Below, in pieces: positions 50,043 to 58,422 of a DNA stretch of 64,000 nt. The stretch comes from Streptomyces silvae (GTDB lineage Bacteria > Actinomycetota > Actinomycetes > Streptomycetales > Streptomycetaceae), in contig NZ_JAERUC010000153.1 of the NCBI RefSeq assembly GCF_016745505.1, positions 32,915-96,914 of the forward strand. The letters are read 5' to 3'. The position numbers were made by a program, and so were the translations under genes. How positions within the stretch are numbered: the stretch's first letter is position 1; each line of letters opens with the position of its first letter. The notes below the pieces were generated by a model. It did no database searches, was not told the origin of the DNA, and worked only from the letters and a program-made list of their open reading frames with translations.

Positions 50043-50732
50043 TCAGCGGCCGGGGCGGACCGTGAGGTCGTTGATCTCGGCGTCCCTCGGCAGATCGAGG
50101 GCGAGCAGGATCGTGGTGGCCACGGATTCCGGGTCGATCCAGCGGGCGGGGTCGTACTCCTTGCCCTCCTGCCGGTGGACCTTGGCCTGCATCGGGCTGG
50201 CGGTGCGCCCCGGGTAGACGGAGGTGACCCGGACGCCGTTGCCGTGCTCCTCGTGGCGCAGCGAGTCGGCCAGGGCCTTCAGGCCGTGCTTGCTCGCCGC
50301 GTACGCGCTCCATTCGGCGTGCGCCGCGAGACCGGCGCCGGAGTTCACGAAGACGACGTGGCCCTGGGCGACGCGCAGCTGCGGCAGCAGGAGGCGGGTC
50401 AGCTCGGCCGGGGAGACCAGGTTGGCGTTGAGCTGGAAGTGCCAGGCCTTGGGGGTGAGGTCGCCGACGGTGCCGAGCTCGACGACGCCCGCGATGTGGA
50501 GCAGCGAGTCGAGGCGCTCGGGCATCGGCTGCTGCCCGAAGGCCCAGGAGAGCCGGTCGGGGTTGCCGAGGTCGCCCACGAGCGTGCGGGCCCCGGGGTG
50601 GAGCGCGGCCAGTTCCTTGGCGCGTCCGGCGTCCCGGGCCAGCAGCACGATGTCGTCGCCGCGCTCCAGGAGACGACGGGCGACGGCCGCTCCGATGCCG
50701 GAGCCGGCGCCGGTGATGAGATGAGTAGGCAT
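50043..50732 (-). CDS. Short-chain dehydrogenase/reductase
   Basis: 229 residues, classical SDR. The cofactor loop is ITGAGSGIGAAVARRL (TGxxxGxG), NAG is replaced by HIAGVV, the catalytic Ser lies in VVFVNSGAGL and Tyr-Lys in YAASKHGL. Substrate unknown. It precedes the core-MetE gene by 47 nt on the same strand. Confidence 0.9.
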   Translation of the reverse strand: MPTHLITGAGSGIGAAVARRLLERGDDIVLLARDAGRAKELAALHPGARTLVGDLGNPDRLSWAFGQQPMPERLDSLLHIAGVVELGTVGDLTPKAWHFQLNANLVSPAELTRLLLPQLRVAQGHVVFVNSGAGLAAHAEWSAYAASKHGLKALADSLRHEEHGNGVRVTSVYPGRTASPMQAKVHRQEGKEYDPARWIDPESVATTILLALDLPRDAEINDLTVRPGR

Positions 50733-50802
50733 GCCCTCATGCTCGCATCACGGCAGGTGCGGGGCGTCACCGCAGGTACTCGCCCCGCCGCGGGTGCCGG
50801 CC

Positions 50803-51342
50803 TCACTGGAGGCCGGCCGACTCCTCCAGGTAGGCCAGCGCCCCGACGCCGTCCTCGGCGAAGAAAACCAGCTCGGTCAGCGGGAGCGGCAGGAAGCCCT
50901 CGTCCTCCATGCGCCGGAACTGCTGGTGCAGCCCGTCGTAGAACCCGGCGGTGTTCAGCAGGACGACGGGCTTGGTGTGCTTGCCGTGCTTCTTCAGCTC
51001 CAGGATCTCCGTCGCCTCGTCCAGCGTCCCCGTCCCGCCGACCATGATCACGATCGCGTCGGACTTCTCCAGGAGCAGCGCCTTCCGCTCGGCCAGGTCC
51101 TTGGCTATCACCATCTCGTCGGCGTCGGTGCGCGCCTTCGCCGCGAGGAAGTCCACCGACACCCCCACGAGCCGCCCGCCGGACTCCTGGACACCGTCGG
51201 CGACGACCTTCATCAGCCCGCTCTCCGACCCGCCCCAGACCAGGGTGTGCCCGCCCCGGCCCAGCAGCTCGGCGAACTCACGGGCGGGCACGGTGTAGCG
51301 GTCGTCGAGGTCGGCGGCGGAGAGGAAGACACAGATGTTCAT
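50803..51342 (-). CDS. LOG-family protein (nucleoside monophosphate phosphoribohydrolase-like)
   Basis: 179 residues, Rossmann-like LOG fold. GGSESGLMKVVADG and MVGGTGTLDEATEIL correspond to the GGGxxGLMG and PGGxGTxxE motifs that bind the phosphoribosyl group. Two motif positions are altered (GGGxxG to GGSESG, and PGG to VGG). LOG enzymes split cytokinin or other nucleoside 5'-phosphates; many bacterial members have unknown roles. Confidence 0.88.
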   Translation of the reverse strand: MNICVFLSAADLDDRYTVPAREFAELLGRGGHTLVWGGSESGLMKVVADGVQESGGRLVGVSVDFLAAKARTDADEMVIAKDLAERKALLLEKSDAIVIMVGGTGTLDEATEILELKKHGKHTKPVVLLNTAGFYDGLHQQFRRMEDEGFLPLPLTELVFFAEDGVGALAYLEESAGLQ

Positions 51343-51407
51343 GCGGACACCGTACGACCGGTCCCGGGTGCGGGAAGAAACCGGGCTCCGCCTCGGCTGA
51401 ACCTCGT

Positions 51408-51743
51408 ATGACCTCCACCACAGGACACACCATCACCGTCGGGCCCGAGGCCGTGCATGTGCGCGCGGTGCACGGCGGGCAGGTGCTCGCCGAGAGCCGC
51501 CGCCCCCTGGTGCTGCGCGAGACGGGCTGCCCCGACCGCTACTACCTGCCGCCCGAGGACGTCCGTACGGAGCTGCTGACGGCCTCGGACACCCGTACGC
51601 ACTGCCCGTTCAAGGGAGATGCCTCGTACTGGTCGCTGCCGGACGCGGCCGACCTCGTGTGGGCCTACCCGGAGCCCAAGGAGCAAGTCGCCGCGATCAA
51701 GGACCACTTCTGCTTCTACGCCACGGACGTCGTCTCCGACTGA
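51408..51743 (+). CDS. DUF427 protein
   Basis: 111 residues covering one DUF427 domain: RVEVRA-like opening (HVRAVHGGQVLAESRRPLVL), PDRYYLPPEDVRTELL, THCPFKGDASYWSL and VWAYPEP. The fold is a small beta-barrel of uncertain function with a conserved Cys-Pro-Phe-Lys-Gly core. It is divergent from the LOG gene. No ribosome site is seen before the ATG. Confidence 0.88.
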   Translation: MTSTTGHTITVGPEAVHVRAVHGGQVLAESRRPLVLRETGCPDRYYLPPEDVRTELLTASDTRTHCPFKGDASYWSLPDAADLVWAYPEPKEQVAAIKDHFCFYATDVVSD

Positions 51744-51805
51744 CCGTCAGAAATATTCCTCCGGGGCGGCGATGAGTTCCGGCGGGCCCGGCAGTCCACC
51801 CTCAC

Positions 51806-52603
51806 ATGGACAAGACTCTCTCCCGTGACGGCACGTCGATCGCGTACCGCCGCCACGGTGACGGGCCGCCGGTGATCCTGGTCGGCGGTGCCCTGAGCAC
51901 CGCGGCCGACGAGGCACCGCTGGCCGCCCTGCTGGCCCCGCGTTTCACGGTCGTCACGTACGACCGCCGGGGCCGCGGGGCGAGCGGGGACGGCGGGCCG
52001 TACAGCCCACGCCGCGAGATCGAGGACCTGGCGGCGGTCGCGGCGGCGGCCGGCGGGCGCGTGTCCCTGTTCGGCATGCTGTCGGGCGGGGCGCTGGCCC
52101 TGGAGGCGCAGGCCGCGGGGCTGCCCGTGGACCTGGTCGCCGTCTTCGAGCCGCCGTACACCCCGGGTCCCGCCGGTCTCCTGTACAAGTCGCGCTGCAC
52201 CGCGCTGCTGCACCGGCTGCTGGCGAACGGTGACCGGGGCGGCGCCGTCGCGCTGTATCTGTCGCGGTCCGGGGTCGCGGAGGAGACGATCGCCCGCATG
52301 CGCCGTGCGCCGCTCTGGTCCGGCCTCGAAGGCCTGGCCCACACCCTCGCGTACGACGACGCCCTGCTGGGCGACGGCTCGGTTCCCGCCGCGCGGTTCG
52401 CCGCCGTGACCGCGCGCACCCTGGTGGTGACCGGCGGTTCCAGCACGGAGCAGGCGCACCGGACGACGCTCGCCCTCGCGGACGCGATCCCCCGGGCGAG
52501 GCACCGCACCCTGACGGGCCAGACCCGCGAGCTGGCGCCGCACGCGATCGCGCCGGTGCTCTCGGACTTCTTCGCCCGCGCCCCGTTCCTGCGTACGGCT
52601 TAG
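51806..52603 (+). CDS. Alpha/beta-hydrolase lacking the usual nucleophile
   Basis: 265 residues. The fold is clear: GPPVILVGGALST, VVTYDRRGRGASGD, then the nucleophile elbow FGMLSGGALALEA. In relatives the elbow reads G-x-S-S-G; here position 92 is Leu, followed by Ser93. At the place of the catalytic His (GQTH) it has GQTR (Arg241). It therefore looks catalytically impaired, unless Ser93 and His246 replace the missing residues. The stop codon TAG forms the first base of an 18-bp terminator stem. Confidence 0.82.
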   Translation: MDKTLSRDGTSIAYRRHGDGPPVILVGGALSTAADEAPLAALLAPRFTVVTYDRRGRGASGDGGPYSPRREIEDLAAVAAAAGGRVSLFGMLSGGALALEAQAAGLPVDLVAVFEPPYTPGPAGLLYKSRCTALLHRLLANGDRGGAVALYLSRSGVAEETIARMRRAPLWSGLEGLAHTLAYDDALLGDGSVPAARFAAVTARTLVVTGGSSTEQAHRTTLALADAIPRARHRTLTGQTRELAPHAIAPVLSDFFARAPFLRTA

Positions 52604-52644
52604 GTGTACGGACCCGCGGGACCCACCCCGCGGGTCCGTACACC
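52603..52644. terminator. 18-bp perfect terminator stem
   Basis: GGTGTACGGACCCGCGGG and its exact complement flank a 6-nt loop; the stem begins inside the stop codon of the hydrolase gene. It is the longest perfect stem in the window. Confidence 0.9.
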
Positions 52645-52667
52645 CGGGCCGCAGGGGCCGCCGATTC

Positions 52668-52698
52668 GGCCGGGTCGTCGCAGGGGAGCGACCCGGCC
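52668..52698 (-). terminator. Terminator after mnmA
   Basis: A 10-bp perfect stem (GGCCGGGTCG / CGACCCGGCC) with an 11-nt loop lies 14 nt past the mnmA stop. Confidence 0.75.
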
Positions 52699-52712
52699 GG
52701 CCCGGACGTCCG

Positions 52713-53843
52713 TCAGCCGGCGGCCGCCCTCTCCTTACGCACCGTCGTCGCGATGGTGGCCGAGCCGACCACCCGCGTCCCGTCGTACAGCACGACCGCC
52801 TGGCCCGGGGCCACGCCCCGGACCGGCTCGGTGAAGGTGACGGAGAGCGTGCCGTCGACCAGCTCCGCCGTCACCTCGGTCTCGCCGCCGTGGGCGCGGA
52901 GCTGCGCGGTGTAGGTCCCGGGGCCGGCGGGGGCCGTGCCGCACCAGCGGGGCTTGATCGCGGTGAGGGCGGTGACGTCGAGGGCCTCCACCGGGCCGAC
53001 GGTGACCGTGTTGTTCACCGGGGAGATGTCCAGGACGTAGCGGGGCTTGCCGTCGGGGGCGGGGTGGCCGATGCGCAGGCCCTTGCGCTGGCCGATGGTG
53101 AAGCCGAAGGCGCCCTCGTGGGTGCCGACCTTCGCACCGGCCTCGTCGAGGATGTCCCCCTCCGCCGGGCCGCCGAGGCGTCCCGCGAGGAAGCCCTGGG
53201 TGTCGCCGTCCGCGATGAAGCAGATGTCGTGGCTGTCCGGCTTCTTGGCGACGGCCAGGCCCCGGCGCTCGGCCTCGGCCCGGATCTCGTCCTTGGTGGT
53301 GAGGGTGTCGCCCAGCGGGAACATCGCGTGGGCGAGCTGCTTCTCGTCCAGGACACCGAGGACGTAGCTCTGGTCCTTGGCCATGTCCGAGGCGCGGTGC
53401 AGCTCCCGGGTGCCGTCCTCGTTCAGCACGACGGTGGCGTAGTGGCCGGTGCAGACGGCGTCGAAGCCGAGGGCCAGCGCCTTGTCGAGCAGCGCGGCGA
53501 ACTTGATCTTCTCGTTGCAGCGCAGGCAGGGGTTGGGCGTACGCCCCGCCTCGTACTCCGCGACGAAGTCGTCCACGACATCCTCACGGAAGCGTTCCGC
53601 CAGGTCCCAGACGTAGAACGGGATGCCGATGACGTCCGCCGCGCGGCGGGCGTCCCGGGAGTCCTCGATGGTGCAACAGCCTCGCGCGCCCGTACGGAAG
53701 GACTGCGGGTTCGCGGAGAGGGCGAGGTGCACACCGGTCACGTCGTGGCCTGCCTCGGCGGCTCGGGCCGCGGCGACGGCGGAGTCGACTCCGCCCGACA
53801 TGGCGGCGAGCACGCGGAGGGGGCGCTGGGAGGTCTGAGTCAT
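52713..53843 (-). CDS. mnmA: tRNA 2-thiouridine synthesizing protein MnmA
   Basis: 376 residues from ATG 53843. It adenylates U34 of Lys/Glu/Gln tRNAs and inserts sulfur. The PP-loop is SGGVDS (16-21). The catalytic cysteines are C106 in NPCLRCN and C208 in SHDICFIA, and GHYA, RASDMAKDQSYVL and FTIGQRKGL are family motifs. The cysteine desulfurase encoded 750 bp away is the expected sulfur donor, though an amidase gene on the opposite strand separates them. Confidence 0.96.
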   Translation of the reverse strand: MTQTSQRPLRVLAAMSGGVDSAVAAARAAEAGHDVTGVHLALSANPQSFRTGARGCCTIEDSRDARRAADVIGIPFYVWDLAERFREDVVDDFVAEYEAGRTPNPCLRCNEKIKFAALLDKALALGFDAVCTGHYATVVLNEDGTRELHRASDMAKDQSYVLGVLDEKQLAHAMFPLGDTLTTKDEIRAEAERRGLAVAKKPDSHDICFIADGDTQGFLAGRLGGPAEGDILDEAGAKVGTHEGAFGFTIGQRKGLRIGHPAPDGKPRYVLDISPVNNTVTVGPVEALDVTALTAIKPRWCGTAPAGPGTYTAQLRAHGGETEVTAELVDGTLSVTFTEPVRGVAPGQAVVLYDGTRVVGSATIATTVRKERAAAG

Positions 53844-53904
53844 AGCTTCACCAGAGTACGGGGCTCCGGGAACCGAATGCTCGCGGATATGCGTTGAGGA
53901 GCAC

Positions 53905-54600
53905 ATGGGGAACAACGGGAGTGCCGGGTCACCGGGCAAAGGCCCCGGTCACGGCATCAGCCGGCGCACGCTGCTGATCGGCGGCGGGGCCGCGGCGGCG
54001 GGCACGGCCGCGCTGGCCGCGGGGGAGATCCGGCGCGTCTGGTGGCGGGTGCCGGGCGTGGACAAGCCCCGTAAGGCCGGTGAGCTGGACTACGCCCAGG
54101 CGAGCTGGGTCGCGGCCTCCGAGGGGAACTGGCGGCGGGCCGACCGCCCCGACGACTACGGCGTGGACCGGGTGATCATCCATGTCACCCAGGGCAGCTA
54201 CGCCAGCGCGGTCCGTGTGTTCCAGGACCCGGCGCACCGGGCGGCGACGCACTACATCGTCGGGCAGAACGGCCGGGTGACGCAGATGATCCGGGAGCTC
54301 GACGTGGCGTACCACGCGGGCAACCGCTCCTTCAACGAACGCAGCGTCGGCATCGAGCACGAGGGCTTCGTCGACCGCCCGCAGGACTTCACCAAGGCGA
54401 TGTACGAGTCCTCGGCGCGGCTGACGGCGGCGATATGCAAGCGGTACGGGATCCCGATGGACCGCGAGCACATCATCGGGCACGTCGAGGTGCCCGGCAC
54501 GGACCACACCGACCCCGGACCGCACTGGGACTGGACCCGCTACATGAAGCTGGTCCGCGCCGCGTCCACGGGCGGGACCGAGGGGCCGCGGGCTAGCTGA
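53905..54600 (+). CDS. Tat-exported N-acetylmuramoyl-L-alanine amidase
   Basis: 231 residues. The signal has twin arginines (SRRTLLIGGGAAAAG, R20/R21). The Amidase_2 domain holds zinc ligands His in VIIHVTQGS and the pair in GHVEVPGTDHTDPGPHWDW, with AYHAGNRSFNERSVGIEHEGF near the substrate. It cleaves the stem peptide from muramic acid in the wall. It is divergent from mnmA. Its stop overlaps the convergent desulfurase gene by 8 bp, and there is no terminator between them. Confidence 0.93.
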   Translation: MGNNGSAGSPGKGPGHGISRRTLLIGGGAAAAGTAALAAGEIRRVWWRVPGVDKPRKAGELDYAQASWVAASEGNWRRADRPDDYGVDRVIIHVTQGSYASAVRVFQDPAHRAATHYIVGQNGRVTQMIRELDVAYHAGNRSFNERSVGIEHEGFVDRPQDFTKAMYESSARLTAAICKRYGIPMDREHIIGHVEVPGTDHTDPGPHWDWTRYMKLVRAASTGGTEGPRAS

Positions 54601-55762
54601 GCCCTGCCGTCCTGGCCCGCTCGACCGCGGGGCCGATCGCCCGCGCCACCTCCTCCACGTCCTGGGGGGCCGAGGTGTGGCCGAGCGAGAAGCGGAGCGT
54701 GCCGCGCGCCAGCTCGGGATCGGTGCCGGTGGCCAGCAGCACATGGCTGGGCTGCGCGATGCCGGCGGTGCACGCGGACCCGGTGGAGCACTCGATGCCC
54801 TGGGCGTCGAGCAGCAGCAGGAGGGAGTCGCCCTCGCAGCCGGGGAAGGTGAAGTGGGCGTTGGCGGGCAGCCGCCCGCCGGGGGCCGGGTCACCGCCGA
54901 GGAGGGCGTCGGGGACGGCCTTCAGCACGGCCGCCGCCAGCTCGTCCCGGAGTGCGCCGATCTCGCGGGCGAAGGCCTCGCGCCCGTCGGCGGCGTGCCG
55001 TCCGGCCACGGCGAAGGCCGCCACGGCGGGTACGTCGAGGGTGCCGGAGCGCACATGCCGCTCCTGGCCGCCGCCGTGCAGGACGGGCACGGGGGTCTGG
55101 TCGCGGCCGAGCAGCAGCGCGCCGATGCCGTACGGGCCGCCGATCTTGTGCGCGCTGACCGTCATGGCGGCCAGCCCGGAGCGGGCGAAGTCGACCTCCA
55201 GCTGCCCGTACGCCTGGACCGCGTCGGCATGCATCGGGACGCCGAACTCGCGCGCCACCTCGGCCAGTTCACGTATCGGCATGATGGTGCCGATCTCGTT
55301 GTTGGCCCACATGACGGTGACCAGGGCGACATCGTCGGGATCACGCGCGAGCGCCTCCCGCAGCGCGTCCGGGTGCACCCGCCCGTACGCGTCGACCGGG
55401 AGGTATTCGACGGTGGCGCCCTCGTGCTCGGCGAGCCAGTCCACCGCGTCGAGGACGGCGTGGTGCTCCACCGGGCTGGCGAGGACCCGGGTGCGCCGGG
55501 GGTCGGCGTCGCGGCGGGCCCAGTAGAGGCCCTTGACGGCGAGGTTGTCGGCCTCGGTGCCGCCGGAGGTCAGGACCACCTCGCTGGGGCGTGCGCCGAG
55601 GGAGTCGGCGAGGGCTTCTCTGGACTCCTCGACGGTACGGCGGGCCCGGCGCCCGGCGGCGTGGAGTGAGGACGCGTTGCCGGTGACGGCGAGCTGCGCG
55701 GTCATCGCCGCGATCGCCTCCGGAAGCATCGGCGTGGTCGCGGCGTGGTCGAGGTAAGCCAT
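54593..55762 (-). CDS. Cysteine desulfurase (NifS/IscS type)
   Basis: 389 residues from ATG 55762. It is a class-V PLP enzyme that moves sulfur from cysteine. YLDHAATTPM opens the protein, PLP Lys206 lies in VSAHKIGGPYG and the persulfide Cys325 in ECSTGSACTAG. The short loop before the Cys indicates the group I (IscS/NifS) type. It probably serves MnmA thiolation and/or Fe-S assembly. A TAGAAT (55778-55773, minus) about 10 nt before the ATG is a good -10 with a very short leader. Confidence 0.94.
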   Translation of the reverse strand: MAYLDHAATTPMLPEAIAAMTAQLAVTGNASSLHAAGRRARRTVEESREALADSLGARPSEVVLTSGGTEADNLAVKGLYWARRDADPRRTRVLASPVEHHAVLDAVDWLAEHEGATVEYLPVDAYGRVHPDALREALARDPDDVALVTVMWANNEIGTIMPIRELAEVAREFGVPMHADAVQAYGQLEVDFARSGLAAMTVSAHKIGGPYGIGALLLGRDQTPVPVLHGGGQERHVRSGTLDVPAVAAFAVAGRHAADGREAFAREIGALRDELAAAVLKAVPDALLGGDPAPGGRLPANAHFTFPGCEGDSLLLLLDAQGIECSTGSACTAGIAQPSHVLLATGTDPELARGTLRFSLGHTSAPQDVEEVARAIGPAVERARTAGLS

Positions 55763-55772
55763 GGTGGTGACG

Positions 55773-55778
55773 ATTCTA
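55773..55778 (-). promoter_or_regulatory. -10 of the cysteine desulfurase gene
   Basis: TAGAAT on the minus strand, 10 nt before the ATG. No clear -35 and no Shine-Dalgarno. Confidence 0.5.
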
Positions 55779-55823
55779 CGAGTCCGCGGCGCGGGGTGTG
55801 CCGGGGGCAGCACCCGGCACAGC

Positions 55824-55871
55824 GGGCCCCCCGAGCGCGGCAGCCCGGAGGGACCGCGGTCGGGGGGACCC
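55824..55871 (-). terminator. Terminator after the kinase gene
   Basis: A stem of about 16 bp (GGGCCCCCCGAGCGCGG against 55854-55871, with one bulge and one mismatch) and a 13-nt loop, ending 8 nt from the kinase stop. Confidence 0.75.
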
Positions 55872-55879
55872 GGCAGTGC

Positions 55880-57655
55880 TCAGACGGCCGTCCAGCGCTG
55901 GGCCGCCGCTCCCGAGCAGCTGCCCGCCAGGAGGCCGCCGCCGTTCCCCGTTCCGAGGCAGCCCCCCGTGCCGACGCTCACGAAGGTGCCTCCCGACCCC
56001 GCCCGCCACTGGCGTGAGGCGTCCTCGTTGCAGGAGAGCAGCAGGACCCCTCCCGCCCCGGCGCTGAGGCACGACCTGCCCGACTCGTGGACGAGCTGGA
56101 AGGATCCGCCGGACACGCTCCGGACGCTCCAGACGGTGCCGGAGCCGTCGCAGGCACCGGTGGCCGGGTAGCCGTTGTACGGGGCGGCGAGACACTTGCC
56201 GTTCTCGCCGTTGCGATAGCGGTGGGTGCCGGAGGGTGTCGTGGCGCCCCCCGGGTCGGCTCCGCCGGAGGAGCCCGATCCTCCCGAGGCGCTGGAGCCG
56301 CCCGCACCGGAGCCGTCGGACCCGCCGGAGCCGTCCTGGGCGCCGCCGGCGTCCCCGGCGCCCTGGGAGGGGCCCGCGGACCCGTCCGCCTCCTTGTCCC
56401 CTCCCCCGTCCTTCTCGTCGTTCTCGTCCTTCTGCTTGTCCGTCGGCGACTTCTCCGGCGACGCGGAGCCGGACGGGCCGGCACCGCTCGGCGAGGCCGT
56501 GGGCTCGGCCGGGGCCGTGGCCGTGGCGGACGGGCCCGCGATCCCGGTGCCGTCCGCGTCGGAGATCCAGGGCAGGAGCTGGACGGCGAGGGTCGCGCCT
56601 CCCAGCGTCACGACGACGGGTACGACGGCGAAGAAGACGCGGGTACGACGCCGGCGCTCCCGGAACTTCGGGCGGCCCTTGCGCCCGAGGTTCCGCGTCG
56701 CCACGGACACGGGCGGCGGCAGTTCGATCTCCTGGACGTGTGCCGCGAAGGCGGCCTTCCCGGCGAGGTTCCCGCTGATGGACTCCGGCCACAGCGGGGC
56801 CGTGAACGGCCCGTGTTCCGTGGCACTGCGCACCAGCTCGGCCGCCGTGGGGCGGTCCGCCGGATCCTTGGCGAGACAGGCGGCGACGACGTCGGCGAGA
56901 CCGGGGTCCAGCCTCCGCACCGCGTCCAGGTCGGGTTCCTCGTGCACGATGCGGTAGAGCACGGCCGGGCCCGACTCCTCCCCGAAGGGCGGGCTGCCAC
57001 CGGCGGCGTACGCGAGGACCGAGCCCAGGGCGAACACATCGGCGGCACCGGTCAGGTCCCGCCTGGTGGTGGCCTGTTCGGGAGCCATGTACGCCGGTGT
57101 GCCGACCACCATGCCGCTTCTGGTCAGCTGGCTCTGCTCGGTGGCACGGGCCACGCCGAAGTCGATGACCGTGGCGCCGTCGACCGTCAGCATGACGTTG
57201 GACGGCTTGAGGTCCCGGTGCACCATGTCCAGCTCGTGCACGGCGACCAGTCCGGCGGCGGCCTCCCGCAGCAGGAACCAGAGGGTGCCGACGGGCAGCG
57301 GGCCCTTGTTCAGCCCGATCGCCTCGCTCAGGGTGAGCCCGGGGACGTACGCGGTCGCCAGCCAGGGCGGCCGGGCGTCGCGGTCACTGGCGATGAGCGG
57401 CGCGGTGGCCTCCGCGGGCAGCCGGGAGAGGTTGTCGAGCTCGTGCCCGAAGCGGCGTACGAAGTCCTGGTCCTCCCCGGCGATCGAGGGCAGCACCTGT
57501 TTGACGGCGACGTACCGCCCCTCGTGGACCCCGAGGTAGACGCGCCCCATGCCGCCGGAGCCGAGCCGTCCCGCGAGCGGGATTCCGCCGATCTGCCGAG
57601 GGTCGTCGGGTTCCAGGGGCTTGGCCCCACTGCCCGTCAGGTCCAACACGCCCAC
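55880..57655 (-). CDS. Ser/Thr protein kinase with extracellular ricin-type lectin domain
   Basis: 591 residues from GTG 57655 (GGAG 5 nt upstream). The kinase domain (about 24-290) is complete: G-loop LGSGGMGRVYLG, VAVK with K52, VHRDLKPSNV with D148, DFGVARA, GTPAYMAPEQ. One membrane helix (about 340-360) leads to a ~115-residue Ser/Gly/Asp/Lys-rich linker. A C-terminal beta-trefoil (about 478-591) follows, with KCLAAPYNG, QLVHESGRSCLS, RQWRAGSG and QRWTAV. Streptomyces kinases often carry extracellular sensors; a lectin suggests sensing of wall or host glycan. It is divergent from a TetR gene. Confidence 0.92.
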   Translation of the reverse strand: MGVLDLTGSGAKPLEPDDPRQIGGIPLAGRLGSGGMGRVYLGVHEGRYVAVKQVLPSIAGEDQDFVRRFGHELDNLSRLPAEATAPLIASDRDARPPWLATAYVPGLTLSEAIGLNKGPLPVGTLWFLLREAAAGLVAVHELDMVHRDLKPSNVMLTVDGATVIDFGVARATEQSQLTRSGMVVGTPAYMAPEQATTRRDLTGAADVFALGSVLAYAAGGSPPFGEESGPAVLYRIVHEEPDLDAVRRLDPGLADVVAACLAKDPADRPTAAELVRSATEHGPFTAPLWPESISGNLAGKAAFAAHVQEIELPPPVSVATRNLGRKGRPKFRERRRRTRVFFAVVPVVVTLGGATLAVQLLPWISDADGTGIAGPSATATAPAEPTASPSGAGPSGSASPEKSPTDKQKDENDEKDGGGDKEADGSAGPSQGAGDAGGAQDGSGGSDGSGAGGSSASGGSGSSGGADPGGATTPSGTHRYRNGENGKCLAAPYNGYPATGACDGSGTVWSVRSVSGGSFQLVHESGRSCLSAGAGGVLLLSCNEDASRQWRAGSGGTFVSVGTGGCLGTGNGGGLLAGSCSGAAAQRWTAV

Positions 57656-57701
57656 ACCGTCTCCCCCGTGACACACTTTTCGGTTCCGGGGGAAGTCTGA
57701 C

Positions 57702-57764
57702 CAGTGGATACTGGATGCGGAAGCGCCTTCTAGAAAATCACTCCAGAAATTCACGCGGAAGCGT
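57702..57764. promoter_or_regulatory. Control region between kinase and TetR genes
   Basis: It contains CCAGT-GGAT-ACTGG (57702-57715, a perfect interrupted palindrome), two copies of GCGGAAGCG (57718-57726 and 57756-57764), and TTCTAGAA (57729-57736). Any of these could be the operator of the adjacent TetR protein. Confidence 0.4.
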
Positions 57765-57795
57765 CCGCCCCCGGAACCACAGGAACGATCCTTCG

Positions 57796-58389
57796 ATGAG
57801 CCCCAAGCAGCAACGCGGCGAGGTCACTTCGGAACTGCTCCTGGACGCCGCGCTGCGCGTGTTCGCCGCGTCGGGCGAGCAGGGGCTCACGGTCAACGCC
57901 GTCATCCGGGAGAGCGGCGTCAGCCTCGGCAGTCTGTACCACCACTTCGGCAGCATCGACGGGCTCATCGCCACGCTCAGCCACCGCTGGCTGGACCGGC
58001 TGCTGGGCGAACTGGCCACGGCCCTGCGGGAGTCGGGCAGCGCGCGCGAGGGCATCGCCGCGGCCGTGCGGGCCTATCTGACCTTCGTCCAGGAGCATCG
58101 CGAGCCCGCCCTGCTCCTGCACTCGCCCCTGGCCGACCGCAAGAGCATGACGCGGGGCAAGGAGTTCCGCGACGCCCAGGAGGCCAGGATCTCGGAGGTG
58201 GGCCTGTGGATCCGGCTCCACGTCGAGTCGGGGGAGCTGGCTCCGCTCCCCCTGCCGCTGGTCGAGTCCCTGGTCATGGGCCCGGTCGTCGCGGTCGCGC
58301 GGCGGTCGCTGTCGGGGGTCGACGACGTCGGACTCGACGAGGCCGCGCGCCTCCTGCCGGAGCGGATCTGGCGCTCGGTCCGCGCCTGA
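57796..58389 (+). CDS. TetR-family regulator
   Basis: 197 residues from ATG 57796. HTH at about 10-55 (TSELLLDAALRVFAASGEQGL, then SGVSLGSLYHHFGSIDGLI) and an all-helical C-terminal domain with ARISEVGLWIRLHVESGELAPL. The AGGA upstream is 11 nt from the ATG. Target and ligand are unknown. It is divergent from the kinase gene and convergent with the DUF4190 gene. Confidence 0.85.
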   Translation: MSPKQQRGEVTSELLLDAALRVFAASGEQGLTVNAVIRESGVSLGSLYHHFGSIDGLIATLSHRWLDRLLGELATALRESGSAREGIAAAVRAYLTFVQEHREPALLLHSPLADRKSMTRGKEFRDAQEARISEVGLWIRLHVESGELAPLPLPLVESLVMGPVVAVARRSLSGVDDVGLDEAARLLPERIWRSVRA

Positions 58390-58402
58390 GCGCGGTCCGG
58401 CA

Positions 58403-58422
58403 CGGCTGAGGGCTGTCAGCCG
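58403..58422. terminator. Hairpin at the convergent TetR/DUF4190 ends
   Basis: CGGCTGA and TCAGCCG (7 bp) around a 6-nt loop; the right arm covers the DUF4190 stop codon. Confidence 0.5.
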
